Shown: positions 46,541 to 59,043, counted from the first letter of the stretch. The stretch is 64,000 bases of DNA from Cordilura impudica (GCA_963682025.1 OY821518.1:219572868-219636867); one strand, 5' to 3'. The notes: generated from the sequence alone by a model not told the origin. Program-made: numbers and translations.

Positions 46541-47175
46541 CTCAAGATATCCAGATCGCAGGGCAAAAAACTGTGTCCTGGTTCTGGCAAGTGATGTTCA
46601 ATAAGGCTTATATTTTTGTGTTTTACAACAGCATATAAATATTGGACGAGAGTGTTGTTTTTATTTTTGAGCACCGCAATTATCGGAAAATAAATATAAT
46701 TTTCTCACAGTTCCACTCATAATGTGTTCAATAAAATGATGCAAAAAGCTGATTACTTCATTTGGACCTTTTTTCCCGATTGTCTCATCATACATGTACA
46801 TGTAGCTTTTTTTGGTACTGCATTGAGAGACACAAAAATTAAACACCCATATCTGCCTTTTATAAAAGACATCACACTTGTTTTGAAAAATTTGTGTTTT
46901 TTGATTGCCGGCATCAAAAAGTTGGCATGTGGCTTAAGGCTTATTGTTTGAAAAGCGGTGCAAAAACAAGACAACTCAACTCCAGGAGATGTCGTGTTCT
47001 TGCTCCGTTTTGAAAACAAAACTCCAAAAGCGAGTTTCCGTATCCTAGAGTCAAGTTAGATGTATTTTTTGTGCATCGAACAACGCAGATTTTTTTATTT
47101 TTTATTTCTGCATTAAAAAACCTATTTCGCAAAAAAGTGGAGTTATCTTGTTGTTGCACTGGGTGCTTCAATTCC
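46541..47175 (-). pseudogene. DUF7869-like transposon protein fragment (second family)
   Basis: The minus strand shows YMYMYDETIGKKGPNEVISF, LHHFIEHIMSG, KLYLFSDNCGAQ and, after a one-base shift, NKNNTLVQYLYAVVKHKN, then EHHLPEPGHSFLPCDLD. The DNCGxQNKNN and GHSFLPCD blocks correspond to DNCVGQNKNN and GHTKFxPD of the ATAT transposon, so the two are distant relatives. The N-terminal part (46900-47171) is scrambled. It abuts LINE-C at about 47178, which it appears to interrupt. Confidence 0.6.
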
Positions 47176-47177
47176 AG

Positions 47178-48475
47178 GATAGGTCACACAAGTGACGTAT
47201 ATAAAGTTTTGATGACATAGGGATCATTAAACTCTTTAGCCCAACGTTTTAACAACCAAGTACACCTCTGGCTTTGTTGACAGTAATTGTTATATGAGGA
47301 AAAAAACTCAGTTTATGATCCAATAAAACACTAAGAACTATAAAGTTATCTACTTTATCGAGACAATAATCCCCCAGCATATAGTTGACAGATAATGGCC
47401 TCTTTCTGATGAAATGCTTATGTTTGCACTTTCTAAGTTTCAGCACCATTAAATTGAAATTACACCAAGAATAAAATGAATTCAAATCATTTTGGAGAAA
47501 ATCATGATCAGAGTGTTGATTATAACAGAAGAAAATTTTGAGATCATCCGCATAAATCAAGATGTTTGAAATAGAACGACATTCGGAAGATCGTTTATAA
47601 ACAAAGAAAAAAATAGCGGTCCAAGATGGCTGCCTTGTGGTACTCCCGACTTTACATCTATCGGCTTTGAAGTAACATTTTTAAAACATACTTTTTGTAT
47701 TCTATTGGTTAAATAAGAATATATCCACTTTGCGCTAAGATCTGAAAATCCCATCATATGTAATTTCTTAAGAAGAAGTTTATGATTGACTATATCAAAA
47801 GCCTTGCTGAAGTCAGTATAAATTGCATCTGTTTGTTTGAGTTCAAGAAAACAACGGTTGGCAATTGTAGTAAATTTTAATAGATTTGTAGAGGTTGAAC
47901 ATGTTTTTTTTAAACAATGTTGGAAGGGAGAAATTAACGTATTTACTTGACGGCATAGATAATCCGTTATAATTTTTTCAAAAATTTTAGGTATAATAAT
48001 TAATTTAGCAATTCCGTGATAATTAGTAATATAAGCCTTGTTACCAGATTCGAATAGCGATATAATGATTGAATCCTTCCACATAATGGGAAAATAAACG
48101 TATTTAATTGAGGTATTAAACATGAGTGTTAATAGTACAGCTAAAACATCAGCACATTTTATAAAAATACAGAACTGGATTTTATCTGTTGAAGGAAAAT
48201 TTAAGTTTTTCAATTCGCTAGAAACCACAGACATAGCAATAGAAGGAATGGATATAATTTGAGTAGCAGTCAGTGTATATGAGCGGATATTAGAATCATT
48301 AAAGTTGCATCGTAGTATGTAGTAGAGAAGAAATCAGCAAATAAATTGTACAATAGTGGCATCACAGGATTCATTATGTGGGAATTTCCTTTGCTTTTCT
48401 CTTAGAGTTAACAAATTTGTAGAGTTACTTCAACCAGTATTCAGGAGATCGGCCAGAATCAGACCATGCGTTTTT
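47178..48475 (-). pseudogene. Reverse transcriptase of a LINE-A-type element (LINE-C)
   Basis: The minus strand, from about 48430, reads YKFVNSKRKAKEIPT, then NYHGIAKLIIIPKIFEKI, YTDFSKAFDIVNHKLLL, SGVPQGSHLGPLFFSLFIND and, in the next frame, YADDLKIFFCYN with VNKARGVLG. Sequence and order match LINE-A closely. One frameshift separates the SGVPQGSHLG block from YADD. Similarity ends at about 47178 after YTSLV…PILE, before the region equivalent to ENRLALIK. Confidence 0.82.
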
Positions 48476-48479
48476 TAAA

Positions 48480-49610
48480 TTTTTAAATTTTCACACACTG
48501 ATTTAAAGATTTAATTAATCAGACACTAATAGTTCAGAAAATTTAAGATTCTATTCAGTTTTTAATTCAAACGAAACACAAATAAAATGCAAAAGTATGT
48601 AACGATATACATATATTTTACGAATGTAATCTATGTGTGAATAACACATTTTAGAACATATAAAATACATATTCTGTTTGGTCCATACATATTTCATAAC
48701 ATCTCTTAGGTATTTCTACATTATTCAATTCATGCAGTTTTCTTTAAATTGAAAATACTAAAACAGGATACAAATTTAATTAATTTTAATTATTTCTAAA
48801 TGCACATTTAATAAAATTCTCATACATATGAGTTATGGAACGGAATTTATTTTTCTTATTTTAAGAGCGTTATGCTTATAAAGTACGTCAAGAAGTAAAT
48901 CTATAATTTTTTTTTAGCTACAAAAACAAAATTCTTTTTTTTTCATATTAAATGGTTTCTGTTATAAATATTTCCAACAATGCTTTTATATATGATTAAT
49001 TAAAATGTTTCTTGTTTTTGTTTTAAATTTAATTATTCTCCAATTGTTATTCTCAGCATGTATTGCATAAATTGTAGTAAAATGCATGCTGCTAAATTCA
49101 GAATGAAATAAAACTTGCTGTTAGTTTCTCTCTAACATTAAATAAGTCTATGGAAATTGTAAGCTTAAAGCAACATTGTGTGCATGTCTAATATAATTCA
49201 ATTAAAATTGAAACGTTGTTTGCACTTTATTTATTTTTTCTCGAGACTGGGTTGCAATAAGTTTTCAAACATGTTAACTTAATTTATATGCACGAATGTC
49301 TGCTGGGATTTCCCATGTATCTTTGACTCATTTAAAATGCATTTAAAATGTTTCGCATTTACTCGCAATGTGGTAACAAACTTTTTCTACGTATACTTAA
49401 TATGTGTGCATATGGTTAATAAAATTACTCATACGTGTGTAATATTCGAGTATATATGGAGAATTTTATTTTCTAGGAATATAAAGAATAGTTTTATTAC
49501 TAGAATGAATTTATGGAATATTTTATAAATTAAAAAACTTTCTAAAAGACTTTTATTTTTAGCTAATAAGGCCTAAATTTTAATAATTTAATTAAAAATG
49601 CATAAATTAC
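48480..49610. other. Unannotated AT-rich DNA
   Basis: No feature recognised. Confidence 0.4.
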
Positions 49611-49660
49611 AGGTGGTCCCGACGTTTCGTCGATTTTATGCCGACTTCCTCTGGGTATTT
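49611..49660 (-). ncRNA. Degenerate hammerhead-like motif
   Basis: On the minus strand CAGAGGA (two changes from CTGATGA) is followed by a GTCG…CGAC stem, GAAA and CGTC, then GGGACC, which could pair with the preceding CCC. Similar GACGTTTCG-type sequences occur in Penelope-like elements. No matching coding sequence is nearby. Confidence 0.3.
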
Positions 49661-50919
49661 TCTCTATTTAATGATAAAAACACGTAAATTCAATACCAAA
49701 ATATTGCATCAAAACATTAGAACTTACAATCTTAACGCTATTACATTAAAAAATATTACATATACTTTTGACAAATAACATTGAAACATAAAACATAAAT
49801 ACTTTTAAAAAACACATTTTAAATTTTAGTATCACAGTTTATTTATTTTATAGCTATAACATAGCTAGCGTTGATGTAATTTGTGTCTTCTTTTAAATTC
49901 ACAGTACTGAATTTCTATTTTTTTTTTTTTGAAATTCCAATTAAGATAAATAAAAAAAAAATATATATATACAATAAAATTTTCGTTACCTTCCCTTCGT
50001 AAGATTTATTTTTTTTTTTTTTGTATAATTATCTATTCTCTGGCCCAGTGGCGCCTTGCTTATTAAAATATAATATTTCCAGCAACAATGTTATTAAGGG
50101 TAGTGGTTTTGTTTTTCAACAATTTCTTAATGTTTCGTAAAATTTTTTTCTTCTTTGGAGTTGTTGGAAACAAATAGCTCCTGTAATAAAGACTTATGTT
50201 ACCTAAGGGGCACTAATAAGCTAATAAAATGCACACATGTAGGTTCTAATTTTAAGGTACAATAAAAAAAATCGTCTTCCATCTTCTCAAGTCCATTGAA
50301 TAAAAAAAATGCATTTTGGTTAAAATTATTATGCTATTGAGACAAGGTAAAATAGTAACAACAAAAATTAGTAGAAAATATGCAATACTTTTGTATGCCA
50401 GAACAAAAATGTTGAAAAAAAATAAATGTTGAAACAGTAAAGACAGAAAATAGTAACAAATTATAAAAAAAATATAAAATTTTCTTATCAAATGAGAATA
50501 AAGTTAAATGAAAAGTAAATTGTAAACAAAAAAATCTTTGTAATTGAATAAAGAACTTATGAACAAAAAAATATTATATTATTTTTCGTACTGCATCAAA
50601 AGCTATAAATGCAGTTGTCTTATATATTGCACAGCGAACAATATGGGATGATTTTCTATAATTGTTAACGCAAAATTTTCCCAGAAAAAAAATACACGGA
50701 GTATCGAATAATTGGTTGTTATGCCTAACATTGAAACGTTTTGTTTTACAAAAATCTCTGTTGGTACTAAAGGGTGTCCCAAACTTAACGCGAGGTTCTA
50801 GACAAAATACAACAGATAATTGCGGACTTCCTTTGTTATTTTACAGTTAATGAAAAATTGAATCGTACATGTACCAGAAGTAACATCTTTTAATTTCACT
50901 TGAATCATTGAATTATAAT
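49661..50919. other. Unannotated AT-rich DNA
   Basis: No gene seen. CCCAGTGGCGCC near 50045 looks like a transposon tip but has no partner. Confidence 0.4.
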
Positions 50920-51711
50920 TATACCCTATACCACTATGTGGTTTGGGTATAATGACTTTGTGCTGCTGTTTGTAACAACCAAAAATATTTGACCTAGACC
51001 CATCTTTAATTATACCGATCGAATCAGAATCACTTTCTGAGTTGATTTAACAATGTCCGACCGTCCGTCCGTCCGTCCGTCCGTCCGTCTGTGTGTCCAT
51101 GTAAAGCTTGTAATCAAACTGCAGGTCGCAAATATGAATATATTTTGATGAAATTTGGTATATAAGCTTTTGTCGGCCATGGGATGAACGCTATTGAAAT
51201 TGGTGAGAATCGGTCCATGTTCAGACCTAGCCCCCATACAAATTACCCATATGAAATCGACATAAATTGCCATAAGATCCAAATTGTCATATAGATCTTA
51301 CTCAAATTGGGTTTGTATGCCTTCATTACATTCACTAGTGAGTAGTCCAAAAATGCTCCCTTTGACCCGATATAGAGCTGCTTCCCGATCTTCACTTAAA
51401 TCTATTAAAAACAAAAATATTGCACTGATTCTTCTCAAATTTTGTTTGTATATATTTTTGCAAAATACAAGAGACTTTACCAAACATGATCAGGATCGGT
51501 CCATTTTTGGACCTAGTCCCTTTATAGATATAGCATCCGATATGAACTTTTTCATATCTGCAGCCAAAAAAATTAATAAAAATCTCACTCAAATTTGGTT
51601 TTTGCTTATTTTCAATGTCCAGTTAGTTGGGCCTAAGAGATAGGGTTTCTAAACGCATGGTATAGGGTATCGTATAGTCGGTCTAGACCGACTATAATTT
51701 TCTTACTTGTT
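50920..51711 (-). repeat. CCGT-family interspersed repeat, copy C4
   Basis: A well-preserved copy. Terminal hairpin at 50920-50955, (CCGT)n at 51059-51092, perfect 24-bp palindrome at 51673-51696, and a right end of ATTTTCTTACTTGTT directly after the palindrome. Confidence 0.88.
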
Positions 51712-51875
51712 TTTGTATTATCGAGGGGAAACGTGTAGTAATAAGGACACACTAGTTATTGTCCTACGTAGGTTAAAGAAATATGAATACGAGAAGATAC
51801 GGGAATATGAGAATAACAAGTGAGAGAAATTCCTTACTCTCTTCCCAATATTATATTGTCTTTCTATCTGTCGAC

Positions 51876-51912
51876 TATAAAAAGGGTAACAACAGGAAAA
51901 CGAGGATCAGTT
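51876..51912 (+). promoter_or_regulatory. Candidate pol II core promoter in the LTR
   Basis: TATAAAAA (51876-51883) and a TCAGTT initiator (A at 51909) are 33 bp apart, close to the standard insect spacing of about 30. Confidence 0.5.
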
Positions 51913-51959
51913 GGCTGCGGCCGTTGAAACGAACAGAAGTATTCTCAAGAACTTATTAA

Positions 51960-52195
51960 GTATCCTTGAACAATATTTTGTATCCTTGAAGGTCCTGGAG
52001 CACATCCTCGAAGGTCCTTGGAAGATCATTGAACATCCTTGAAGGTCATTTTACATCCTTGGGAGGTCCTTTATCATACTTGGAAGGTCCTTTAACATCC
52101 TTGAAGGTCCTTTAACATCCTCGGAAGGTCCTAAAACATCCCTGAAGATCCTTTGACATTCTTGGAAGGTTCTTCAACATCCTTGAAGATAACTA
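51960..52195 (+). repeat. Minisatellite, 20-21-bp unit
   Basis: About ten diverged units of CATCCTTGAAGGTCCTTTAA. Confidence 0.85.
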
Positions 52196-52199
52196 CAAC

Positions 52200-52445
52200 T
52201 TTAACCAGGATCAGTGTGTCGTTCCAGGTCACTGCAACTTTAACCGGATAGTGTGTCGTTCCAGAACACTGCAACTTTACCCAGGATGAGTGTGTCGTTC
52301 TAGATCACTGCAAAGCAGGATCAGTGTGTCGTTCCAGATCACTGCAACTTTAACCAGGATCAGTGTGTCGTCCCAGATCACTGCAACTTTAACCAGGATC
52401 AGTGTGTCGTTCCAGATCACTGCACTTTTAACCAGGATCAGTGGT
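52200..52445 (+). repeat. Minisatellite, 39-bp unit
   Basis: Six to seven units built of AACCAGGATCAGTGTGTCGT plus TCCAGATCACTGCAACTTT. One unit is shortened (52308-52316). It directly follows the 20-bp array. Confidence 0.88.
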
Positions 52446-53019
52446 GCAGATGCTAATTTATAAAGCCTTTATAAGTACGTTAAAAATGCACTGAGATACG
52501 GAAGTATGTTAGTTAGTAAATTTAGTTTTTGCATCTAACTTAAAAAAAAATTTTAAAAAAATATTTTACAAACTATTTTTCTAGCAAACGGTTCTAAGCC
52601 ACGCTGTATCTCTTTATCAATACGTGAAGGTAAATTTTTAATTCCCTTTTTAAAGCAATATGTGGGCATGGAAGAGTGTGGAAATTGTCATAGTTATAGT
52701 TCATTTGGAGCAGATGCTGAGAATGATAAAATTTATGTTTAATCTGTCTTAAGAATATATTAAATTAAATAAAATTAAATATTAATAATAATTCGTTACA
52801 CCCAGTTAATGCGAAGGATTTAAATTATGGAGTTCGATCGTGACTGTTATGATGGACAGACGTACAACGGTGATCCATTTTCTTAATCATGTGTGCAATG
52901 TGCATTTATTCTCTATACTATTACTCAGTTTTAAATCGCGTTGTTCATGTATATATTGTGTTTATTTTTCACTAAAAACAAGAGATATAAACTCTTTAAA
53001 CAAAACAAATTACTAAAAA

Positions 53020-54270
53020 ATGAGTGAGTATGATGCTCTGATCTCAAAATTAAAAAAATGACAATAACAAAAATAATAACAAAAATAATATCAATGAAAT
53101 ATTAAACGACAATAATTCTATTTAAAAAAATGGTAAAAAAAAAGAAAAAGTGACTTAAATGTAGACCCAATGGCGAAGCACTTAAAAAATAAATACTGGT
53201 CAGTTCTTGACAATGACGAGAAATGCAATCAAGAGGTGTTAACAAATTTCGAAAAGCATGTGAAAGAGAAAGAGAGACCCAAAACAATAAAAAACATTTA
53301 TGAAAATAGAACTGCAATGATTGATACCAACAATAACAAAGAAAGCACTCAAGGCCATCAAAACAAAAATAAAAAAAATCCACCAATAAATATATATAAT
53401 GTAGAATCGAAAAAACTTCTTGAGTTTATTAAGTAGAATTAAACAATAACAAATTATGTTTAAATACATCATCGGCTGAAGATTACTACAAAATTAAAGC
53501 ATATTTAGAAAAAACCAAAACAAATTTTTTTTCGTTTACACCCAAAGACATGAAGACAAAGACTTACTTATTAAAGGGCCTAAGTGCCAATAATGACCCA
53601 AAAGAAATATTAGATGAATTAAAAACATTCGAGAGTTATAATCTTAAATTTTTAAAAGTTAATACATTTACAACTAAAAAATCACTAAACAGTGGAGAAG
53701 AGTTACCAATTTTTTGATTCAAATTAGTGGAGAAAGTAAAGTAAATGAATTAAAAACTATTAAAAGCCTTCTGTATCGGTGCATACGATGGGAAGCTCTC
53801 AGAAAGTCAGAAATATCACAGTGTAGGAATTGTCAATGTTTCTTCCACAGCGCAGCTAATTGCTTTTTACCACGACGATGTGTAAAATGTAATCAAAATC
53901 ATGACATTGGAAAATGTACCTTAAAAGAAGTCCCTGATATGGAGAGAGATAAACTATTTTGTGTTTTATGCAATAAATATGATCATCCAGATATAAAGAA
54001 ATTCAGCAAAGGTTGCGTGCTAAAAAACAAACTCTTTTACAAAAACGAACAAAGAATCCATCTGTTTTCATTAATGACAACATAAGTTTCGCCAATGTGG
54101 TGAAAAACAACATGCTACAATTGGAAAACATAAACAACTCAATTAAAAATGTACTTGAACAACTAAATAACTCTATGCAAAACTTGGCAAATCAATTATT
54201 GAACTTAAATAAAAAATTACAAATCCAAACGTTTAGAATAGACACTATTTTCTTTATGCAAGATGCTTAA
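53020..54270 (+). pseudogene. LINE-D ORF1 (gag-like, zinc knuckles)
   Basis: Pieces from MSEYDALISKLKK (53020) on. The PPINIYNVESKKLLEFIK region (53380-53434) begins the RNA-binding domain, followed in another frame by DYYKIKAYLEKTKTNFF and LLKGLSANNDPKEI. After a shift near 53717 the zinc knuckles appear: CRNCQCFFHSAANC, CVKCNQNHDIGKC and CVLCNKYDHPDI…GC (53822-54020), the three-knuckle arrangement of Jockey-type gag proteins. The C-terminus (54013-54270) is Asn/Leu-rich and looks like a coiled coil. The protein would package element RNA. At least three frameshifts. Confidence 0.78.
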
Positions 54271-54289
54271 TTTAGTTCAATGGCTGAAA

Positions 54290-57152
54290 CAATTGAAAAA
54301 AACTCAGTATTATTCACATAAATGTTAATTCGATAATAAAATTAAGTGGAAGATACAGTTTAAATCTATCTACAAAAAAATACCATCCTGATTTAGTATT
54401 ATTTAATGAAACTAAACTTAACGCGCTAAACATAAACTACATTTTGAAAACTATTGTTTATTACGTAAAGATAGAAAGGACTCTAAAAGAAGCGGTGGAA
54501 CTGCCATTCTGATAAAAAATGGTATTAAGTGTATTAACATTAGCATTAATAAATTAAAATTTTTAGAAGCATGTGTTGTAAAATTACCATTAGCATCAAA
54601 TAAGTTTTTATTTGTAATATCAGCGTATTTTTTCCCTCTGGAAAAAATTTCACCAATCTCAAATCCGAATTATTGTTACTTTTTTAATCTTTAAAGTTAG
54701 AAAATCTAAATCAGTTTTATATTTTAGCAGGGGACATGAAATGTAAACATAGTGATTGGGGTAACAATACTTGTAACCCCCAAGGTAATAAGTTAAAGGA
54801 ATGGTTTTCATGTTATGAAATTATGTTTAGAAGTATTTTGCTCGCTTCTAATCTTCCATCATACCCACGATGTGGATCATGTCTAGATTTATGTATAGCA
54901 GACTGGCGATTAGTTTTTCATAAACTCAATAAAACTTTAAATTGTCTAGAAACCCTTGATTACGATAGCGATCACAATTCTATCAAGATCCAAATCTTAA
55001 AAGTGGAAAGTGATCATCCACTTACTCTGTTCAAAGAAACACCCATATTGAAATTTAATTATATCAAGGCTAATTGGAAGAAATTCAAAAATAAAAATGT
55101 TCTGAATTGAAGGGCAATCAGTCGATTCCAAATGACAGAAACCTAACAAATGCGGAAATAGATTATTATCTTTGTAAACTTGATCTATTTATTCATAATT
55201 CAATCGAAAAAGCAGATCCAAAATTAAAAGAACACAATCCTTTTGAGAAATTTTCTAATCCAATACTAAAGAATCTTCAAGCTGAAAAAAGCAAAATAGT
55301 AACTATAATTAAAAAACACAATAGACTAGAAATAAATTTGTCTCAACCAGAAATAAATCTATTTAAATCGCAACTAAAGCTCATAAAAAAAAACTTATAA
55401 ATGATAACTTCACTCTGACAGTTAATAAACATTATTACGATAAACTGAAGAAAATTGACCAAAAAGACCCTTCAATCATGTTAAGAGAAACTAAGAAACA
55501 GTTTAAAATCACACAACCGTTTAATATGAACATTGTTAGAGTACCTCAAGAAAATGAAAGGTGGATAAGAAATGCATGAATAAACTCTGACTTGTTAGAA
55601 AAGATATTAATAGCGGCAACTTTTTGATAATTGATGAGGAGCAAAAATTAAATGTTATTGGAACCTTCTTAGAATCAGTTTACTCTCATAAGGAGATCGA
55701 TGCAGATAACAACTTTCATGTTGAAGTTGATACTTGTTTCCCTAGGTTTTTGGCAGAAAAAAATCATCATGAATACAATAAATCAACCATTACCACATTT
55801 AGAACATGCAAAAAGGCCAATGAATTCACGGAAGCTCTCATAATTAATTATTTAATTTCTAGGGATAAAATTATATATATTTTCTAAAATTTAAGAAAGA
55901 AATTGTCGTCAGGTGTTGATAATATTCCTAACATTGTACTAAAAAATATGCCAGAAGAAATTATCTTGGAGTATTGTACTCTTTTGAACAATATGTTAAA
56001 TAACTCATACTTTCCTCATGCGTGGAAAATAGGTAAAGTGGTTGTCACACCTAAGAAAAGTAAAGACCCAAGCAATCCAAGCAACTTGCGAGCAATTAGC
56101 TTACTTCCAAACATAAGCAAAGTTTTTGAGGTTTGCATCAATAATACTTAAATTCGGTTTTAGGTTTCTACAGTCCATGCGATACATTTGTTAGTTTCAA
56201 ATATACAATGGAACTTAAATAAGTCCTTAGGTACTGGAGCTTGCTTGGTGGATTTTGAAAAGGCCTTTGATAATATCTGGATCCCTGGATTAATTTCAAC
56301 GTTATTGAATTATGGATTTCCAATATATTTAATTATTTTAATACATAATATGCTAAACAATAAATGCTTTCAAGTTTGGTATGGAAAGAGATTAAGTTCC
56401 AAAAAATTTCTCATTATGAATGGATTGCAACAAGGAACTGTAAATGCACCAATTCTATTTAATATGTATATACATGATCTTTTAAACAAAATTTAAAACA
56501 TTATTGCTTTTGTTGATGATATCATTATATATCATTATATATCCAGCTTATAAAAGCCCAAAAGGCATTTTTCTTATATAAAAGATTATTTTTTTCAAAA
56601 TTTATCAAAGCAAGGGTTAAAATAATTATGTATCAGTCTTTAATAAGGCCTATTCTTACGTATGGTTGCCAAATTTGGTACAACGTATCCTCATCTAAAG
56701 AACTGTACCTCACTATACAGATCTCTAAAAGCGATTACAAAAAGTATATATCAAACAAAATACTGTATAAGGAAGCGAAAGTAAGCAGGATTGAAAACTT
56801 TATTAAACATTTAATAAGAAATAATATTGTTAAAAGTACAGATAATTTCGAAAATAATTCCATTATGGGTCTATATTATACCTATTTTGAGCATATATCT
56901 AAAACCCTACAAACGGGTTACATTCCACCAGAAGCCTTTCTCTTCCTAGATAAAAAAAAAAAGATATATATGCAGAACGAAATAGGCATACCTATAATCT
57001 ACCACATTTATAGAAGACCCAATATAAATGCCATAGTAGGTAATCAATTAACAACCGACAATATTAGACTCGACACTAGTGTTTATCTAAAGGATAAGCA
57101 CACAAGACCACATCTTAATACTGGTCACTGGACCATACAAGTGAGATCATAA
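54290..57152 (+). pseudogene. LINE-D ORF2 (endonuclease and reverse transcriptase)
   Basis: Endonuclease: VNSIIKLSGRYSLNLS, then LVLFNETKL (catalytic Glu), GDMKCKHSDWGNN and YDSDHNSIKI (the terminal SDH motif, about 54970-54985). Reverse transcriptase: SSGVDNIPNIVLKNM (from 55903), PSNLRAISLLPNISKVFE, LVDFEKAFDNIW (first Asp), LQQGTVNAPILFN and AFVDDIIIY (about 56505-56530), with FVDD as the catalytic pair. About 100 residues between FVDD and YQSLIRPILTYGCQIW seem to be deleted. The frame ends at 57152. Stops and shifts occur at 54690, 55108, 55400-55620, 55887 and 56151. Confidence 0.78.
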
Positions 57153-57200
57153 AAGTGAGATTTTTTCAAAAAAAATTTTGTCTTATATTTGAACCTTTAT

Positions 57201-58595
57201 AAATAAATACACTTTTTTATATCAAATTATAAATATTACTAAAAATTATGTTACATATTATTATGTAGTATACTAGAGAGCCCGCATAAAGGGACTGTGT
57301 ATTAAAAAATAAAATTATTATACTGTTTGTTTATTTATAGTAATAATTTAAATTTTTTTGATAAAATAAACATTTAAAAAAATAAAATAAAAAAAAAATT
57401 ATTTAAATTATATAACAGACGCTCCGTGTTGAATTGAGAATTGCTAAAATTGATTAGCATACCTTTAGGCTCATTAAAATATTCATAATTTTTTTATATA
57501 CATAGTTTCAAAAAACAGTGGAAGACAAAAATGAATGAAAAAATAATATTTCCTAGAATTTGAACTCGAATTACGAGTGCTGGGCTATACTAGTATTCTT
57601 TATTGTTTTAAATAAGTTATTGAAATAAGTATAAAGAAAATCTGTCTATCTACCTATCTATCTGTAAAAATGTACATATATACCTTGTCGCTTACAGGAA
57701 AGCTGAAATAATGAAATATAATAGAAAATGGTTGGTGTACAAGTTTGGCTTCTCATCACTGCAATTGCATCCCAAACAGAAAATATTTACCTAAAATTTG
57801 ATAGCGGCTAATAGAATTAAGCATAGATTAGGCAAAATTATGTCTTTGAAATTGTGATAAGTTATTTGCTTATTTGTTCCTTGACATGCAATATGTGATA
57901 GTAATTTACATAGCTATTTCTAGCACTTCTTAATTGTCACACACATAACAAATATTGATTCAAAATAAATTTATATGATATCTTTGATGTCATAAAGCTT
58001 ATTATTATGGCATAGAACATTTTGTAGAATAAGGATGATTTGAATTTCCGTACACATCGCTTGATATTAATGGGCATCATGCTATGGAGTGGATTTGGAA
58101 GATATATTATTACGGAAAATGAGTCATAAATAGGTTATAATTTTTAATTGCTGTTTTTATTAATATAAAACTTAATATACAAGTTTTTGTGGAGTATGTA
58201 CTATACGAGTATGAGTTATTAAATCTTCTTTTTGAGAAAACTTTTATCTCAGTCTTCAAACAGACGTAGGAAATGCTATAAACATATCTCAAAGCACTTA
58301 TTTTAATATCTTGCAAATAGCTTGACAGCGGACTATACCAACTCTTCTATTGGAGGCTATACCAAATGCTGCAACATACATACTACATTGAAAACGGAGA
58401 TTAAAACAAAACAACATAACGTTTTTTATAGTAACGATATGACTTTATTACAAAATGACTGTTGCAACAAACCATTAATATTGTGTTTATTCCACGTTTA
58501 AGAGTATTATTCTATTAACATATGCTAAGAAAGTATGCAATAATATAGAGACACTCTTAAAGCAGATTCATTGTTGTTGACTTAACATTATATAT
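57201..58595. other. Unannotated AT-rich DNA
   Basis: No gene seen. 57535-57600 shares TTTCCTAGAATTTG with 63525-63545, a hint of a small dispersed repeat. Confidence 0.4.
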
Positions 58596-59043
58596 TTTAC
58601 TAGATGTAACCCGGTGTGCTTCGCTACACCCTCCCCCTCTCCCCCTTCCGAATCGTTATGAAGGGGCTCACGCAAAGTCCCAAGGCTCTCACTAATACAG
58701 TAATTCAGATATATCACATTTAATATAAATTTTGTGTGGGGGTACCACGCGCATTTATCTAATCCCGCCCATTTTTTTGTCTGACTACTCACGTTAATAA
58801 TAGATGACCTGAGACAAATTTGCAAAGCTTTCTCTATCATAGTACTTAATATATATGATATTAAAAATTTACTTTGTATGGGAGGTGCCACGCCCACTAA
58901 AAATATTTAAAAAATTAAAGCCTGTAGCACTCCGCAGTAAGACTATGTGAAAATTTCAGGAAAATCAGATGAGTAGTTACGGAGATTACCTCCTACAAAC
59001 AAACAAAGAAACAAATATTACCTCTTTATTATGTTAGTATAGA
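58596..59043 (-). repeat. CACGCCCA repeat, copy 1
   Basis: Begins with ACCCGGTGTGCTTCGCTACA, contains two diverged units of the about 141-bp module (GGTGCCACGCCCACT), and ends with CTCCTACAAACAAACAAAG then TTATTATGTTAGTATAGAT. The same end is found at 60364. Repeats with this type of end are abundant in insect genomes; I cannot name the class. Strand is arbitrary. Confidence 0.65.

Larger units (their letters stand above)
51734..52800 (+). mobile_element. Probable long terminal repeat (solo or 5' LTR)
   Basis: Starts TGTAGTAATAAGG and ends ATTCGTTACA, i.e. TG…CA tips within a short imperfect inverted TGTA/TTACA. It contains a TATA box and initiator (51876-51912) and two minisatellite arrays. 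The flanking 5-mers (AAACG, CCCAG) do not match, so it may be the remaining LTR of a deleted element. The internal sequence after 52800 is short before a LINE begins. Confidence 0.45.
52926..57200 (+). mobile_element. Nearly full-length LINE, LINE-D
   Basis: Contains a zinc-knuckle ORF1, an endonuclease and a reverse transcriptase in the standard order over about 4.2 kb. The start is uncertain; CTCAGTTTTAAATCGCG at 52926 is a candidate 5' end. The 3' end is near 57200, after an A-rich stretch. Numerous frameshifts. The motif LQQGTVNAPILFN sets it apart from LINE-A, B and C; I would place it in the Jockey/LOA/R1 broad group without choosing a clade. Confidence 0.75.

Noticed and set aside
50041..50060. 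CCCAGTGGCGCCTTGC, similar to Transib or hAT tips
   Set aside because: Isolated; no partner end, duplication or coding nearby.
55554..55890. Plus-strand frame with DEEQKLNVIGTFLESVYSHKE as an independent gene
   Set aside because: It fits as the linker between endonuclease and reverse transcriptase of LINE-D.
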